DNA of 64,000 bases from Papio anubis (GCF_008728515.1 NC_044990.1:12669156-12733155); one strand, 5' to 3'. Positions 12,101-21,009 are shown, counted from the first letter of the stretch. Made by a program: numbers and translations. The notes: a model not told the origin generated them from the sequence alone.

Positions 12101-15100
12101 TGCTTAATTCTTCTAGCTGCTGTTACAAATTTCTTCTGGGTTTCCTAACACATTTTGGCAGCTTATAAATGAACTTGTGCAAGAAAAGGTGCTCCTGTTT
12201 CCTGTTCAAACTAACAATTGTAGGAATTGATTCCATTGTGCCGCATAAAAAGAAATTTTGCTCAATTTTCGAAAGCCTTGGGGCTGGCCAGAAGCCCTGG
12301 AAGTCTGGTATCTTTCTGATCACTGGGCCGCACAGTTCCAAATGATTACTTCTGATTTCTGTCTCCTTTGTCTTGCTGGAATATTTGTGGTCTTGATTTT
12401 TCATTTAATCTGTCTTAGAACAGTCATAATTTTCTAATTTGAATAGCAGCTAATATTTCATGAATGATTATGTCAGCTCTTACACCATGTAATTTAATTG
12501 ATATAACAGACCTCTGAGAAAAATATTAACTTTTTAGATTAAAAAAAAAAAACGATGCTGACATTTACGGAGATTAAGTAACTTGTTTAGGGACATTCCG
12601 TTATTAGTAGAGACAGTTCTAGAATGCCCATGTTTCTCTGACAGGAGAGTTTGTACTCTTAATCACTTGTAAGCTATTAGGAAATAATGACACAGACATG
12701 GTAAATGTAGAATATATTAATTTTGTAAAACAGTAATAAGACTAACAAAAGATACATGTTAACATGTATGCACTACACACAGTATAGTTACTTCAGTTGT
12801 GTAGGTAACTACATCGTGAATCAACTTTTCAGAAATAAGCTATATGCATATATTAAAATAATTTCATACCATGTGTCACTTATTATTCGTGCTTTAATAA
12901 TCTAGTGTTATTCTTGGAATGTCAGAGAAATCACAGGCTTTTGAGTCAGGACTGAATTCAAATGCTGGCTCAAATACATGAGTCTTGATGGAAGCCTGAC
13001 CTTTCTGAACTTCAGGTTTGTTTCAGTAAAAGAGCATCATTGTTGTGGGGAATTAATAGTATATTGCAGTGAATCTAGTACAGAATTAAGGTGTTAAATA
13101 CTTTCACAGACATTGGAAAGGGTGTGGACTTTGGAGTAAGACAGATAGATCTGTGTTAAATCATACTTTGCTGTGGTCAGTTTTATCAGTTACTTAAACT
13201 ATCTGGGCGTTAGTTTTTTCATCTGAAATAAATGAGCTAGAGTAAGTACTGAGTTAAATCATTTGTTTCAATTCTTACACATAGCAGATACCCCCAAAAT
13301 GCTAGTTCTTTTTTTTCTCCCCCCACTTTTTTTAAGATTTAATGTGCCAGGGCTTCATATTCCTGATGTCTTTAGGATTGACTTTTGCTTTTTAAGAATT
13401 CTTAGGAATCACTACCTGGATTTATCTGAGGTATGGAACATCTGTACTGTTATTTTAGTAAAAATTCAGAAGTTTTTTCCCTTTGAGATATGTGTATTTG
13501 AAACTCTCTCTCTTTTTTTTTCTGTTTTAAAACGTCGTATGTACATTTCTCTCCTCTTCCCCTTTCCCTCCCTAAAATATGAGAAGGGCCTAGAATGAAG
13601 GACTCAGAGGTTTGAATGTTCCCTGTTCACTTAGTCTGGTTCCATGCTTACCTGTAAACCTTTGTGCCGCCGCTTTTATGACAGGGACAGCTCTGTATCC
13701 CTGCCACATTGCTTTTTTACTGTGCAGTCTAGGCAGTGGCATTATATTATATTTCATGCGTATATTATCTTTTGTCACCTATGTAGTTGACTTTTTAATG
13801 TTTTCATGACCATTTTCTGGATGTTTCAGGTATCTATCTGGAGAAAAGAAAAACATTACTTGACATGTCATTAAAGTTTGTTAAATTCTATGGTGTGAAT
13901 AAGCTCAACCCTTGCTATTCATGAAGCCTCCATTTCTATCTGGTATTTTCATGGTGTTTTGATATAATTAGGAACCCTGAATATAGACGTCTCATTTTAA
14001 AAGAGTTCTGAAAATGTTCTGTTTGAAAAATGAACTGAAGTTAGGAGAAGCCTTCATATGTTTATCCTAGTATGATAACCTGTTTAAGAAACAACTGTTA
14101 TTTCTTACTAGATTGTTTGTTAATTCATAAAGTTAGTTTATAAAGTTGTTAATTCTGTATTGGATTGTTTGTTAATTCATAAAGTAAAACCATACAGTGG
14201 GAACTTGGAAAAATTACCCCTTATTTTCTTCACAAAAGATCAATTATTTTGTTTTATGTAGACTCCTTGAAGTTCGTGGAAGGCTGTATGAGCTTCTAAC
14301 TCATTGTATTCCTCCTGAGATAATAATGAAGGTAACCCAATTTCAGATCTTGAACTTTTTACAGCTATAAAATTTGGACGCTGGGTATGTGATCTTAGGG
14401 CTTTTTGCAGTATCAAGATATCACCTCTTTCTCTCCAGCTCATTAACTGCACATATTTACTGAACCTCTGTTGTGCCAGGCACTATAGAGGAATGCTGAA
14501 GAAAAGAAGGGAGGGCCTGCCTAAAGTGAAGTTATATTCTAGTGGTGTGAAAAGGAGAACAAATAAGTAAGAGAATTTCAGAACGTTGTAAGTGCTATAA
14601 AGGAAAGAGCAATATGCAGTGATGATAATGGAGGGTGGGGCTACAAAGAAAAAAGTGAAGGTCCACCCTTCCATTTTCACAAAGGTAACCACTTTTAACA
14701 GACCTCTTTTCTATTCACATAAAAACAAGTATGTGTATATATGTGGTTTCACAAAACTGCTCAGTTTTCTGCCCTTTAGTATGGATCTTGTGTCATGACC
14801 ATATGTATAGGTTTACTTTGTTCTGTTTAGTGGATAAATGGTTTTCTGTTGTGTGACTGTATCATACTTTTTCCAAACATGACCTCCATTGGTGGAACTT
14901 TAGGTTGTCTACAAATTATTATTGTTATTATAAATAGTGCTGCAGTAAGCGTCTTTACACTTATATTCTTGCACCTTGTGCAGTTAAATATTTGGAATTT
15001 AGAATGTGGCTGATACCCACCACATTTTTACATCATGGAAAAGGTACCACAGTTTTTGCTTTTGGATAAAGGTTGTTGATTCATGTAAAAAATTAAAGAT

Positions 15101-15406
15101 CTCACATATATCAAAGAGCGTATGTTTAACTTTAATCTTTTTGTGAATGGGAGAAATAAGGCATGCTTAGCTATTTTGTTAATGATTTTTAAATTACTAA
15201 TTATTTTTCTTTAGGGCCTTCTCTCAGAACTGTTACATAATTGTGATGGACAACTGAAAGGGGAGGTGGCCCAAATGGCAGCTTATTATGAACATCGTCT
15301 ACAGCTGGGTAGCAAAGCCATTTATCACTTGGAAGCATTTGTGGCCAAATTCATGGCACTTTATAAGAAGTTCATGGAGGATGGATTGGAAGGCATGATG
15401 TTCTGA
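62..15406 (+). CDS. RFC3: RFC3, replication factor C subunit 3 (exons 2-9; exon 1 lies upstream of the window)
   Basis: The coding sequence joins 62-199, 3130-3197, 4973-5070, 9044-9225, 9916-10052, 10461-10559, 14262-14331 and 15215-15406. The joined exons give one open frame of 327 codons ending in TGA. I recognise it as RFC3, normally 356 residues, so exon 1 should supply the first 29. The protein is a small subunit of the pentameric RFC1-5 clamp loader, which uses ATP to open PCNA and load it at primer-template junctions. It is also shared with the RAD17, CTF18 and ATAD5 alternative loaders in the nucleus. Visible marks are a Walker A loop GPSGAGKKT (about residues 42-50), a non-canonical Walker B LLTEVD (about 133-138, Thr where Asp is usual) and the RFC-box SRC motif (about 177-179). 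A C-terminal helical collar domain follows. No frameshift or stop is present, and I see no difference from the human protein as I remember it. Confidence 0.97.
200..3129 (+). other. RFC3: RFC3 intron 2
   Basis: GT-AG intron of 2930 nt. It contains one full AluY (1786-2089). The remainder is AT-rich DNA in which I recognise no further element. Confidence 0.9.
1786..2089 (+). mobile_element. AluY, full length, in RFC3 intron 2
   Basis: Complete dimeric Alu with the 7SL-like 5' end, a central linker, a right arm with the AluY-type GGCGTGAACCCGGGAGG and an A-tail. The 9-bp target-site duplication AAAAATTGC lies at 1777-1785 and 2085-2093. Divergence from the AluY pattern is low, so it is a fairly young insertion. 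Confidence 0.9.
3130..3197 (+). CDS. RFC3: RFC3 exon 3
   Basis: 68 nt, entered in phase 0, ending after two bases (AG) of a serine codon completed by exon 4. Acceptor CACAG at 3129; donor AG|gtaagt at 3198. It encodes the lysine-rich strand TPSKKKIEIS and the conserved SNYHLEVNPS segment. Confidence 0.96.
3945..4050 (-). repeat. MIR fragment
   Basis: Contains the typical reverse-orientation MIR core: low-copy 'cactttg', 'ttacatttaatcctt', then an 'acaaccctaacagataggta' stretch leading to ATTATTATTTTC. Boundaries are approximate. Confidence 0.6.
4680..4935 (+). repeat. Arm A of an inverted repeat flanking RFC3 exon 4
   Basis: This segment of intron 3 matches the reverse complement of about 6700-6945 in intron 4. 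The core 4800-4831 is identical over 32 bases to the complement of 6796-6827, and similarity with small gaps continues on both sides. The family is unknown to me. The two arms are either copies of one old repeat in opposite orientation or a local inverted duplication. Confidence 0.75.
4973..5070 (+). CDS. RFC3: RFC3 exon 4
   Basis: 98 nt, completing a split serine codon at its 5' end and ending with the first base of a valine codon. Acceptor TGTGTAG at 4972; donor AAAG|gtaggt at 5071. It encodes the DAGNSDRVVIQEMLKTVA helix region and the linker before Walker B. Since 98 is not a multiple of three, skipping would shift the frame. The exon lies between two inverted-repeat arms. Confidence 0.96.
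6340..6500 (+). mobile_element. Free Alu-type monomer (FLAM/FRAM-like)
   Basis: A single 7SL-derived arm of about 155 bp, from a degraded GGC-GGGCGC-like start through TTGGGAGGCTGAAG, GCTTGAGCCTGGG and CTCCAGCCTGGGTGACAG to a short A-tail. There is no second arm. Its divergence fits an old monomer. Confidence 0.75.
6700..6945 (-). repeat. Arm B of an inverted repeat flanking RFC3 exon 4
   Basis: Reverse-complement partner of 4680-4935. It includes a 32-base perfect match (6796-6827 against 4800-4831) and flanking imperfect similarity. About 1.8 kb separates the arms, with exon 4 inside. Confidence 0.75.
7151..7385 (+). mobile_element. 5'-truncated AluJ-like element
   Basis: Begins inside the left arm (CTTGAGGCCAGGAGTTTGAG), passes an extended A-rich linker (about 7197-7215) and a right arm ending GACCCTGTCTCTC, then an A/T-rich tail of AAATA units. 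Confidence 0.8.
7520..7610 (-). mobile_element. Alu left-arm fragment flanked by a 15-bp repeat
   Basis: About 85 bp of Alu 5' sequence in reverse orientation (CTCGAACTCCTG through GTGCTGGGATTGCAGGC). It lies between two near-identical 15-mers, TGGAGCATTGTCTTA (about 7505-7519) and TGGAACATTGTCTTA (about 7612-7626), which look like a target-site duplication. No poly-T run is present. Confidence 0.7.
7752..8042 (-). mobile_element. AluJ-like element, reverse orientation
   Basis: Both arms are present in reverse (GAGACAGTGTCTCACTGTG to GAGCCACTGTGCCTGGCC). A short duplication, AACTGC...TTTC, occurs on both sides. An internal duplication repeats CAGATTACAGG near 8008-8025. Together with the + strand Alu at 7151 it forms an inverted Alu pair about 370 bp apart. 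Confidence 0.85.
8987..9022 (+). repeat. 22-bp tandem duplication upstream of exon 5
   Basis: The 14-mer CAAGTTAAAGTTTG occurs at 8987-9000 and 9009-9022. It lies 22-57 nt before the exon 5 acceptor, where a branch point is expected. Confidence 0.9.
9044..9225 (+). CDS. RFC3: RFC3 exon 5
   Basis: 182 nt: two bases completing a valine codon, then 60 codons ending in phase 0. Acceptor ACTCAG at 9043; donor GAT|gtaggt at 9226. It carries the Walker B region LLTEVDKL, sensor-1 (LILCCNSTSKV, about 161-171) and the RFC-box SRC motif (about 177-179), whose arginine acts on the neighbouring subunit's ATP in this family. It is the most motif-rich exon of the gene. Confidence 0.97.
9226..9915 (+). other. 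RFC3: RFC3 intron 5
   Basis: GT-AG intron of 690 nt, AT-rich, with no recognised repeat. The acceptor is preceded by TTTATTTGTAG. Confidence 0.9.
9916..10052 (+). CDS. RFC3: RFC3 exon 6
   Basis: 137 nt: 45 codons plus two bases (CA) of a glutamine codon. Acceptor TGTAG at 9915; donor CA|gtgagt at 10053. It encodes AAA+ lid helices, including the conserved EKSCRNLRKALLMCEA stretch (sensor-2 region) that packs on bound nucleotide in clamp loaders. Confidence 0.96.
10053..10460 (+). other. RFC3: RFC3 intron 6
   Basis: Short GT-AG intron of 408 nt. Most of its length (10084-10403) is one MER1B-like DNA transposon. Confidence 0.9.
10084..10403 (-). mobile_element. MER1B-like hAT DNA transposon fossil
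   Basis: About 320 bp with the characteristic CCAACCTT...GGCACCAGGGACC end, the internal CATTAGATTTTCGTA and GGAGCATGCAACCTAGAT, and a TTGGGGACTGCTG terminus. The 8-9 bp target duplication TTCTAGGAC (10075-10083) / TTTTAGGAC (10404-10412) has one mismatch. It is a non-autonomous element with no transposase frame. Confidence 0.85.
10461..10559 (+). CDS. RFC3: RFC3 exon 7
   Basis: 99 nt: one base completing glutamine, 32 codons, then AG of an arginine codon. Acceptor TTGTGTAG at 10460; donor AG|gtacca at 10560, a weak match to the U1 consensus. It encodes PFTADQEIPETDWEVYLRE and the helix leading to the collar domain. The frame stays open into intron 7 for another 33 codons to a stop at about 10657. 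Confidence 0.96.
12915..13085 (+). repeat. MIR-like SINE fragment
   Basis: Forward MIR-type pattern: CAGGCTTTTGAGTCAGGACTG, AATTCAAATGCTGGCTC, a 'cctgacctttctgaacttcag' stretch and GGGGAATTAATAGTA. Confidence 0.6.
13110..13290 (+). repeat. MIR-like SINE fragment
   Basis: A second forward MIR-type copy immediately follows the first (TGTGGACTTTGGAGTAAGACAG, AGTTACTTAAACTATCTGGGC, CATAGCAGATAC). Confidence 0.6.
14111..14185 (+). repeat. 23-bp direct repeat upstream of exon 8
   Basis: An identical 23-mer starting GATTGTTTGTTAATTC occurs at 14111-14133 and 14163-14185, offset 52. Other short TTAATTC/ATAAAGTT units lie between, suggesting slippage or local duplication. Confidence 0.9.
14262..14331 (+). 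CDS. RFC3: RFC3 exon 8
   Basis: 70 nt: one base completing arginine and 23 codons ending in phase 0. Acceptor TATGTAG at 14261; donor AAG|gtaacc at 14332. It encodes LLEVRGRLYELLTHC and IPPEIIMK in the C-terminal collar that holds the five RFC subunits together. Residues end at 293. Confidence 0.96.
14332..14370 (+). CDS. RFC3: Alternative RFC3 3' end: exon 8 extension into intron 8
   Basis: If the exon 8 donor is not used, the frame continues for 12 codons (VTQFQILNFLQL) and stops at TAA 14368-14370. The product would have 293+12 = 305 residues, the size I recall for the annotated shorter human RFC3 isoform. It would lose the last 63 residues of the collar domain. The reading is direct from sequence; use as a real mRNA end is from family knowledge and was not tested here. 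Confidence 0.65.
   Translation, partial: VTQFQILNFLQL
14440..14600 (+). repeat. Ancient mammalian dispersed repeat (L2-type, class uncertain)
   Basis: Carries the common motif order ATTTACTGAACC, TGTGCCAGGCACTATAG, TATATTCTAGTGG and AACAAATAAGTAAGAG. The same pattern recurs at about 28495, 37460, 54711 and 60825. Confidence 0.5.
14695..15000 (-). mobile_element. L1M-type LINE fragment
   Basis: Reverse-orientation old L1 sequence: GGTTGTCTACAAATT, TATAAATAGTGCTGCAGTA and GCGTCTTTACACTTATATTC follow the standard L1 3' order with heavy divergence. Confidence 0.6.
15215..15406 (+). CDS. RFC3: RFC3 exon 9, terminal coding exon
   Basis: 63 codons plus TGA (15404-15406), phase 0. Acceptor CTTTAG at 15214. 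It encodes the last collar helices, including QMAAYYEHRLQLGSKAIYHL, and ends EGLEGMMF-like with DGLEGMMF. The collar domain mediates assembly with the other RFC subunits. Confidence 0.97.
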   Translation, partial: GLLSELLHNCDGQLKGEVAQMAAYYEHRLQLGSKAIYHLEAFVAKFMALYKKFMEDGLEGMMF

Positions 15407-16110
15407 CTTCTATCAGTTATTCTTGCAAAGATTTCTCAGTATCAGTATTTACATACAGCTTATATTTAAGAGCTGTGGGTAAATTAACTGTACTTAATCA
15501 TGTTGTATTTGTGTTTTTCTGGTAATAACTGCTGTGTGAACTATTAATCATCCTCTACGTTAAATAATGGCTCCTATACTATAGAAGTATGTAGTTTTGT
15601 ACATAACTTAGAGACTTTAGAGTCTTCAGAAAATGATTTTAATTTACTTTAAACATTTGTTATTCAAGTATTCATTGTTGATCCTCCTATTCTCTTCCGG
15701 CTAATCTCTCACCTGCTAAAGGAGATTTACACATTAGAAAGCAAAGATTATATTCATTTATCCATATGGCCATTTTCTGCCACAGGTAACATAATTGTTT
15801 GACAGGTCATTGTATTTAATTCTAGTTTCTCTCAGTGAATAATTATAGTTTTGTAGGAAATGTAAGAATTCATTCTGAAACATAATTCTTGGTATGGACA
15901 AAATTGCAGATACCATTTCTGTTGAGGCTGCAGATTTCCTTATTTCAGTGGTTCAGATTAGTATTAGGTCGGTACTAAGAAGTTTTCATTAATTTAAGTA
16001 CTTGAGACTCTTGAAGAAAATTCAGAATGAAGTTCTGGAGAAAGGTATGTTACTGTAGTAATTACTCTTTGAGCAGGTTTTGTTTTTTGTCATTAGTTCT
16101 GCCCTTTTTA

Positions 16111-16116
16111 ATTAAA
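16111..16116 (+). promoter_or_regulatory. Candidate polyadenylation signal ATTAAA
   Basis: Second-commonest poly(A) hexamer, about 700 nt after the RFC3 stop, followed by a GT-rich TTTGTGTGAC at about 16154. Confidence 0.45.
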
Positions 16117-16195
16117 TATTTCAGTTCATAGACCGAAAGGTTTACTTGGCAAATTTGTGTGACAGACTCTGAACAATTCCTTTACTATGAAGTAT

Positions 16196-16770
16196 AATTT
16201 ATAAAATAAAATATACCCATTTTAAGGGTGCAGTTTGAGTTTTGACCAGTGAAACTACAATCCCAATCAAGGTATAGATTTCGTCACCATCTGTATCCCT
16301 CCATATCACTTTGCAGTCAGTTCATCCCTACCCTGGCCCAGATGATCACTGATCTTGTCATGCCAGTTCAAAAATTTAATGGAATCAGATATTGTAAGCA
16401 TTCTTGTGTAATACTTCATTCTCTCTCATTATTGAGATTCATCCATATTGTTGAATGTTTCACTAGTTAATGTTTATTGTTCACTATTTTTGTATATACT
16501 TTTAAAGCCTATTCACTTGTTGATGGGTCTTTGGTTTGTTTCCAGGTTTGGTTATTATGAATAAAGTTGCTGTGAATACTTATGCGTAAGTCTTTTTGTG
16601 GACAGGTTTTTATTTTTCTTGAGTAACTACGTAAGAGTGCAATGACTGGGCATACAATATTGTAAACCTTAACTTTTAAGTTGCTAAACTTTCCTAAAGT
16701 TGTATTACTTTATACTTCTACCAACAATATAAAAGAATTCCTGTTGTTCCTATAGTATTGACTTAATTGA
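16196..16770 (-). mobile_element. L1M-type LINE fragment, reverse
   Basis: Old L1 in reverse: ATACCCATTTTAAGGGTGCAG, TTGAGATTCATCCATATTG, ACTTGTTGATGGGTCTTTGG and TTATGAATAAAGTTGCTGTG appear in the order expected for this family. Confidence 0.75.
16205..16210 (+). promoter_or_regulatory. Candidate polyadenylation signal AATAAA
   Basis: First canonical AATAAA after the RFC3 stop. It lies at the edge of the reverse-oriented L1M fragment that starts near 16196, so it may be transposon-derived. Confidence 0.4.
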
Positions 16771-16949
16771 CTTTCTATGTTGTTGTCCATTTATATTTTA
16801 TTACCTTTTTTATCTTCTACTTTTTCCCTCTACTTATTTTTCTAGATTATGAACTTGGAAATTTAGATAATTAACTTTAGACTATTCTTTTCTAATGTCA
16901 TTTAAAGTTATAAATTTCACTCTGAGTACTGATTAAGCTTTTTAACATT

Positions 16950-18690
16950 CTCCTGCAAATGTTGGTATTTTAGGTTTTCATTTCTACTTAGTTCAAACTT
17001 TTCTAATTTCACTTGTGATTTTTTTTTTTTTTAACCCAGTGGATTACTTGGAACTGTGCTGTTCAGTTTCCAAGTACTTAGGGATTTTCCAAATCTACTT
17101 TTACACCTCCTCTGTCTTTCTTACTTTTTAGTCTTTTACTGAGAGAAATATTGGAATCTCCCTCCATAATTATGCATTTTCTATTTCAGTTCTTTTGCAC
17201 TTCATGCATTTTGAAGATCATTCTTAGGTACTTGCATATTAGGATTGTTATATCTTGATGTATTGACTCCTTTATCATTATGAAGTGCCCAGTTGCTTCT
17301 CTGTCTTTTGGCTAAGATCATGTGTATGAAATGCCCTTTTTTATTTCTAGTAATATTCCTTGCTTTGAAAATCTACTTTTTCTAATATTTATGTAGACAC
17401 TCCAGCTTTCTTTTGATTAGTGTTTGCATGGTAGGAGTATTTCTTCTAGCGTACGTCTGCTAACAAGTTTCTCAGTTTTTGTTTCTCTGGAATGTAGTTT
17501 ACCATTTATAGACTTCTTGGTTGATTTGGGTGTTTTAAAGCCCCACCACTTTGAATATGTCATTCTGCTGCCTTCAGGTTTCTATTGTTTCTGATGAGAA
17601 GTTAGCCAGTAGTCTTGAGGTTGTTTCCTTTTACATGATGAGCCAATTTTCTTTTGCTGTTTTCAGTATTTCTCTTTTCTTTGGCTTTTAGTAATGTGTG
17701 ATACGTCTACATGTAGTTCTCTTTGTATTTCTCCTACTTGGGCTTTGTTGAGTTTCTTGAATCATTATTATGAGTTATATTAGTTGCTTTGAAGTATTTG
17801 TTAAACATCTAGCCTCACTCAGAGTCAGTTTCTTTTGGCTCTTTTTTCTCCTGTGTACTGTTAAACTTTTCTCTTTTTTCCCTGTCTGGTAATTTTTGGC
17901 TGAAAACTTGACGTTTTAGATAATATATTTTAGCAACTTAGGATTCTCTTTTCTTTTTCTGATGTTTTTTCCTCTTGACGGTTTTTCTTTTTTTTGTTTC
18001 ATGGATTGCTTAGATGTCAGCTGTGTAATTTGTCTCCACCGCATTGTGCAGTCACTGATGTTTCTGCTCAATTGCTTTTATTTTAGCCTGGCTTCATCTT
18101 TCTGTCTGTGTAGTTTAGTGACCAACCAATGATGTGAACAGAGTTTATACTTAGACATCATGAGACTACATGCGGAATGAGGAATGCATTCAAGGTTGCA
18201 ACCAGTCCTCAGTACCCCTTGGTTTTGATTTCCTAGTTTAGCCATCCATCAGGTATATGTGTGAGCTTAGCTTAACCCCTCTATGGTTCTTCCACTTCTA
18301 GGATCTCTCAGTTTAATTTCTGATTTGTCTGTCAATGGCCATGAACTAGGCCTAGCAACTTAGGGCTAGCAAAGCTATTGTATGGATTTTCCCCATCTTT
18401 TTTGAACCAAGTCTGCCATTTGTGTCCAGCAAAGCAATGAGTTTCCCTTGCCCCGACCCTGAATCAAGTCCACTGCTCTGGCTGCATCCAGCCCTAAACT
18501 TACAAAGCTACATTTTTGCTGGCCAAGTGACAGGTGTATGGTTGTATCACCAGGCATAGAGGGTCATAATGTTGCTGCCATTTTTATCTGCAGCTGATCA
18601 CTTTTGAAATAATAGACATTCTTCAATTTGTTGTTTGACTTTAATCAAGTTTCAGTATACTGATTTTTTTTCTTTTTTTTTGATGATTTT
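16950..18690 (-). mobile_element. Ancient L1M/HAL1-type LINE, copy A, reverse
   Basis: Reverse-orientation L1 sequence with recognisable blocks TTTCTATTGTTTCTGATGAG (near 17579), ACATGATGAGCCAATTTTC (17633) and GAAAACTTGACGTTTTAG (17901). Many indels and no long frame. Limits are approximate; the last 700 bases are assigned only by continuity. Confidence 0.65.
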
Positions 18691-19720
18691 GTTCACTGCT
18701 GTACTTAACTGCAGTTGGAAATCACCCAGTATCTTCCTGTTTCTGTTAGTAGAAGTAGCCATCCACTGATTCATTTCTTCATTGCTTTTGTAGATTCAAA
18801 TTTCAGTCTGGCATCATTTATTTTAAAGCCCAAAAAAGTTTGTCATTTCTTGTGAAGCAGGTCTGCTGGCGAATTATCTTAGAGTTTTTTGGCTTAAAAA
18901 TGTCTTTGTTTTGCGTTCCTTTTGGAAAGCATTTTCAATGGACAAAATACAGATGGTTTCAAAATACAAAATACAGATGAAATACTGTAGTTTGACAGGT
19001 TTTCTTCCCTGTCTGTATTTTGTCTTCTGGGTTGTATTGTTTTTGAAGAGAGATCTGTAGTCATCATATTTTTAATTTTATTTACTACTATGGCCGCTTG
19101 TAAGATTTCCAACTTCTCTTTATGACTAGTTTCCAGCAGTTTGAGTAAGATGTGTCTTGGTGTGATTTGTGTGTGTGTGTGTGTGTGTTTATCTTGCTTT
19201 ACACTACTTTAGGTTTGTTGCACTCTTTGATTTATGAGCTTATGTATTTTATTAAATTTTGAAAAATTGATTTTGAATATTTTTCTACCCCCTCCTGTAA
19301 GACTAATTACATCTCTATTTGGTAGTGTTGCATAAGTCATAGAGTCTCTCTGTTTTTTTCCTAGCTTTTTTCTCACTGTTCTACAGTTTGAATCATTTCC
19401 TTCAAGTTTTCAGCTCTGGCAGTTTCATTTGCTGCTTTTTTATATTTCTCATTGTTTTTATGTTTGTCTTTAAATCTTTTGAACATATTTATAATAGCTC
19501 TTTTGAAGTCTATCTGCTTATTATATCTGTCATTTCTGGATCTGTTTCTGTTGACTGATATTTTTCTGGTTGCGGGTCAGATTTCTTGCCTTTTTGTATG
19601 TGCATTAATTTGGATTGGATTCTGGCTCTTTCATTATTACATTGTCATGTTACATTATCAAGTGTCTGAATTCTGTTTATTTTTTTTCTTAAACTGTTGG
19701 ACTTTGTCTTGGCAGACAAT
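18690..19720 (-). mobile_element. Ancient L1M/HAL1-type LINE, copy B, reverse (first part)
   Basis: A second reverse L1 copy sharing blocks with copy A's family: AAGATGTGTCTTGGTGTGAT (19147), GAACATATTTATAATAGCTC (19481), TTCTGTTGACTGATATTTTT. It is interrupted at 19721 by a Tigger2-type element and resumes at 21010. Confidence 0.65.
19169..19188. repeat. (GT)n microsatellite
   Basis: About ten uninterrupted GT units inside the L1M copy; potentially polymorphic. Confidence 0.95.
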
Positions 19721-19722
19721 TA

Positions 19723-21007
19723 CAGTTGACCCTTGAACTACACAAGTCTGAACTGTGTGTGTCCATTTATACGTACATTTTTTTTTCAATAAACAAAAAA
19801 TTTTTTGAGACTTAATTTGAAAATACTCATAGAAAAACACATAACCTAGGAATATTTTTAAAATTTTTAAAAAGGTACATCATAAATGCCTAAAATATGT
19901 ATAGCTACTAGTCTGTTTCATCATTTACTATGATAAAATATATACAAATCTATTATAAAAAGTTAAAATTTATCAAAACTTTCACAAACTCAGACCATAC
20001 ATGGTACCATTCATAGTCAAGAGAAATGTAAACAAATGTAAAATTCGGGGGTCCCCTGCCCCCCGTGGCCTGTTAGGAACTGGGGCCACACAGCAGGAAG
20101 TGAGCGACCGGTGAGCACCAGAGACTTTTACCACCTGAGCTCTACCACCTGTCAGATGAGCGGCGGCATTAGATTCTCATAGGAGTGGGAACTTGTTGTG
20201 AACTGTACATGTGAGGGACTTATGTTATGCCTCCTTATGAGACTCTAATGCCTGATAATCTGAGATGGAACAGTTTCATCCCCCTCTCTTCCCCAACCCA
20301 ACCTGGGGTCCATGGATAAACTGTCTTCCACAAAACTGGTCCCTGGTGCCAGAAAGGTTGGGGACTGCAGCATTAAATTATAACTGCATAAAATTACAGT
20401 ACATACTATGCTGCCGTCATATTTTTGTAGCCACCTCCTGTTGCTATTGCAGTGAGCTTAAGTGTTGTGAGTATTCATTTAAAATGCCATGTAGTACTAA
20501 TATCTCTGAGTGAGCAGTTCATCTCTCCAGTAAATTGCATATGGCACTAAAAGTGATCTCTTGCCGTTCTGAAGTATCTTTCACTATGTGTAGTGCAATA
20601 ACATAAGCCTTGAATAACACCATGAGACCCATACAGAGGTTACTGGTGGTGCTGGAAGTGCTCAAGAAGCAGAGAAAAGTCATGATGTAAGAAAAAGTTA
20701 AATTTGCTTGTAAAGTACCTTTACAGATTGAGGTCTAAAGCTGTAGTTGCCCTCCATTTCAGACGGTCATCTTGAAGTATCAGTACAGTACTGTAGGTGT
20801 AATTTCTCTTCCGTATCATTCAATATTTTCTGTAGCTTGTAACAACACAGTATATAAGACATAAACAAAATGAGTTGACTTTAATTTATTGGTAAGGCTT
20901 CCAGTCAACAATAGGCTATTGGTAATGACATTTTTGGGGAGTCAAAAGTTATACAGGAGTTTTTGACTGCTATGCCTTTAACTCTTGTATTGTTCAAGGG
21001 TCAACTG
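19723..21007 (+). mobile_element. Tigger2-type mariner/Tc1 DNA transposon, non-autonomous
   Basis: Terminal inverted repeats are perfect over 16 bp: CAGTTGACCCTTGAAC at 19723 and GTTCAAGGGTCAACTG ending 21007. The TA target duplication is at 19721-19722 and 21008-21009. The interior matches Tigger2/MER2-type sequence (TTATAAAAAGTTAAAATTT, CCACCTCCTGTTGCTATTGC). No transposase frame remains. A MER1B element is inserted at 20046-20370, so the element itself is about 960 bp. Confidence 0.9.
20046..20370 (+). mobile_element. MER1B-like hAT DNA transposon nested in Tigger2
   Basis: About 325 bp from CGGGGGTCCCCTGCC to GGTTGGGGACTGCAG, with GTGGCCTGTTAGGAACTG, GGCATTAGATTCTCATAGGA and TCCACAAAACTGGTCCCTGG in MER1B order. 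It is opposite in orientation to the copy in RFC3 intron 6. An 8-bp duplication is not clear. Confidence 0.85.
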
Positions 21008-21009
21008 TA

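Larger units (their letters stand above)
10560..14261 (+). other. RFC3: RFC3 intron 7
   Basis: GT-AG intron of 3702 nt. It contains two MIR-like fragments (12915-13085, 13110-13290) and a 23-bp direct repeat at 14111-14133 and 14163-14185, close to exon 8. The stretch 10700-12900 is AT-rich with no recognised feature. Confidence 0.9.
14332..15214 (+). other. RFC3: RFC3 intron 8
   Basis: GT-AG intron of 883 nt. After the alternative coding extension it holds an old dispersed repeat (about 14440-14600) and a reverse-orientation L1M fragment (about 14695-15000). Confidence 0.9.
15407..16230 (+). other. RFC3: RFC3 3' untranslated region (end uncertain)
   Basis: AT-rich sequence after the stop. 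The first hexamers I see are ATTAAA at 16111-16116 and AATAAA at 16205-16210. The end is placed about 20 nt after the second and is inferred. No repeat is recognised up to about 16195. Confidence 0.5.

Noticed and set aside
62..15406. Human origin of the sequence
   Set aside because: RFC3 is too conserved to separate human from monkey, but the young AluY at 24770 has Old World monkey type bases. Human is less likely, though not excluded without a search.
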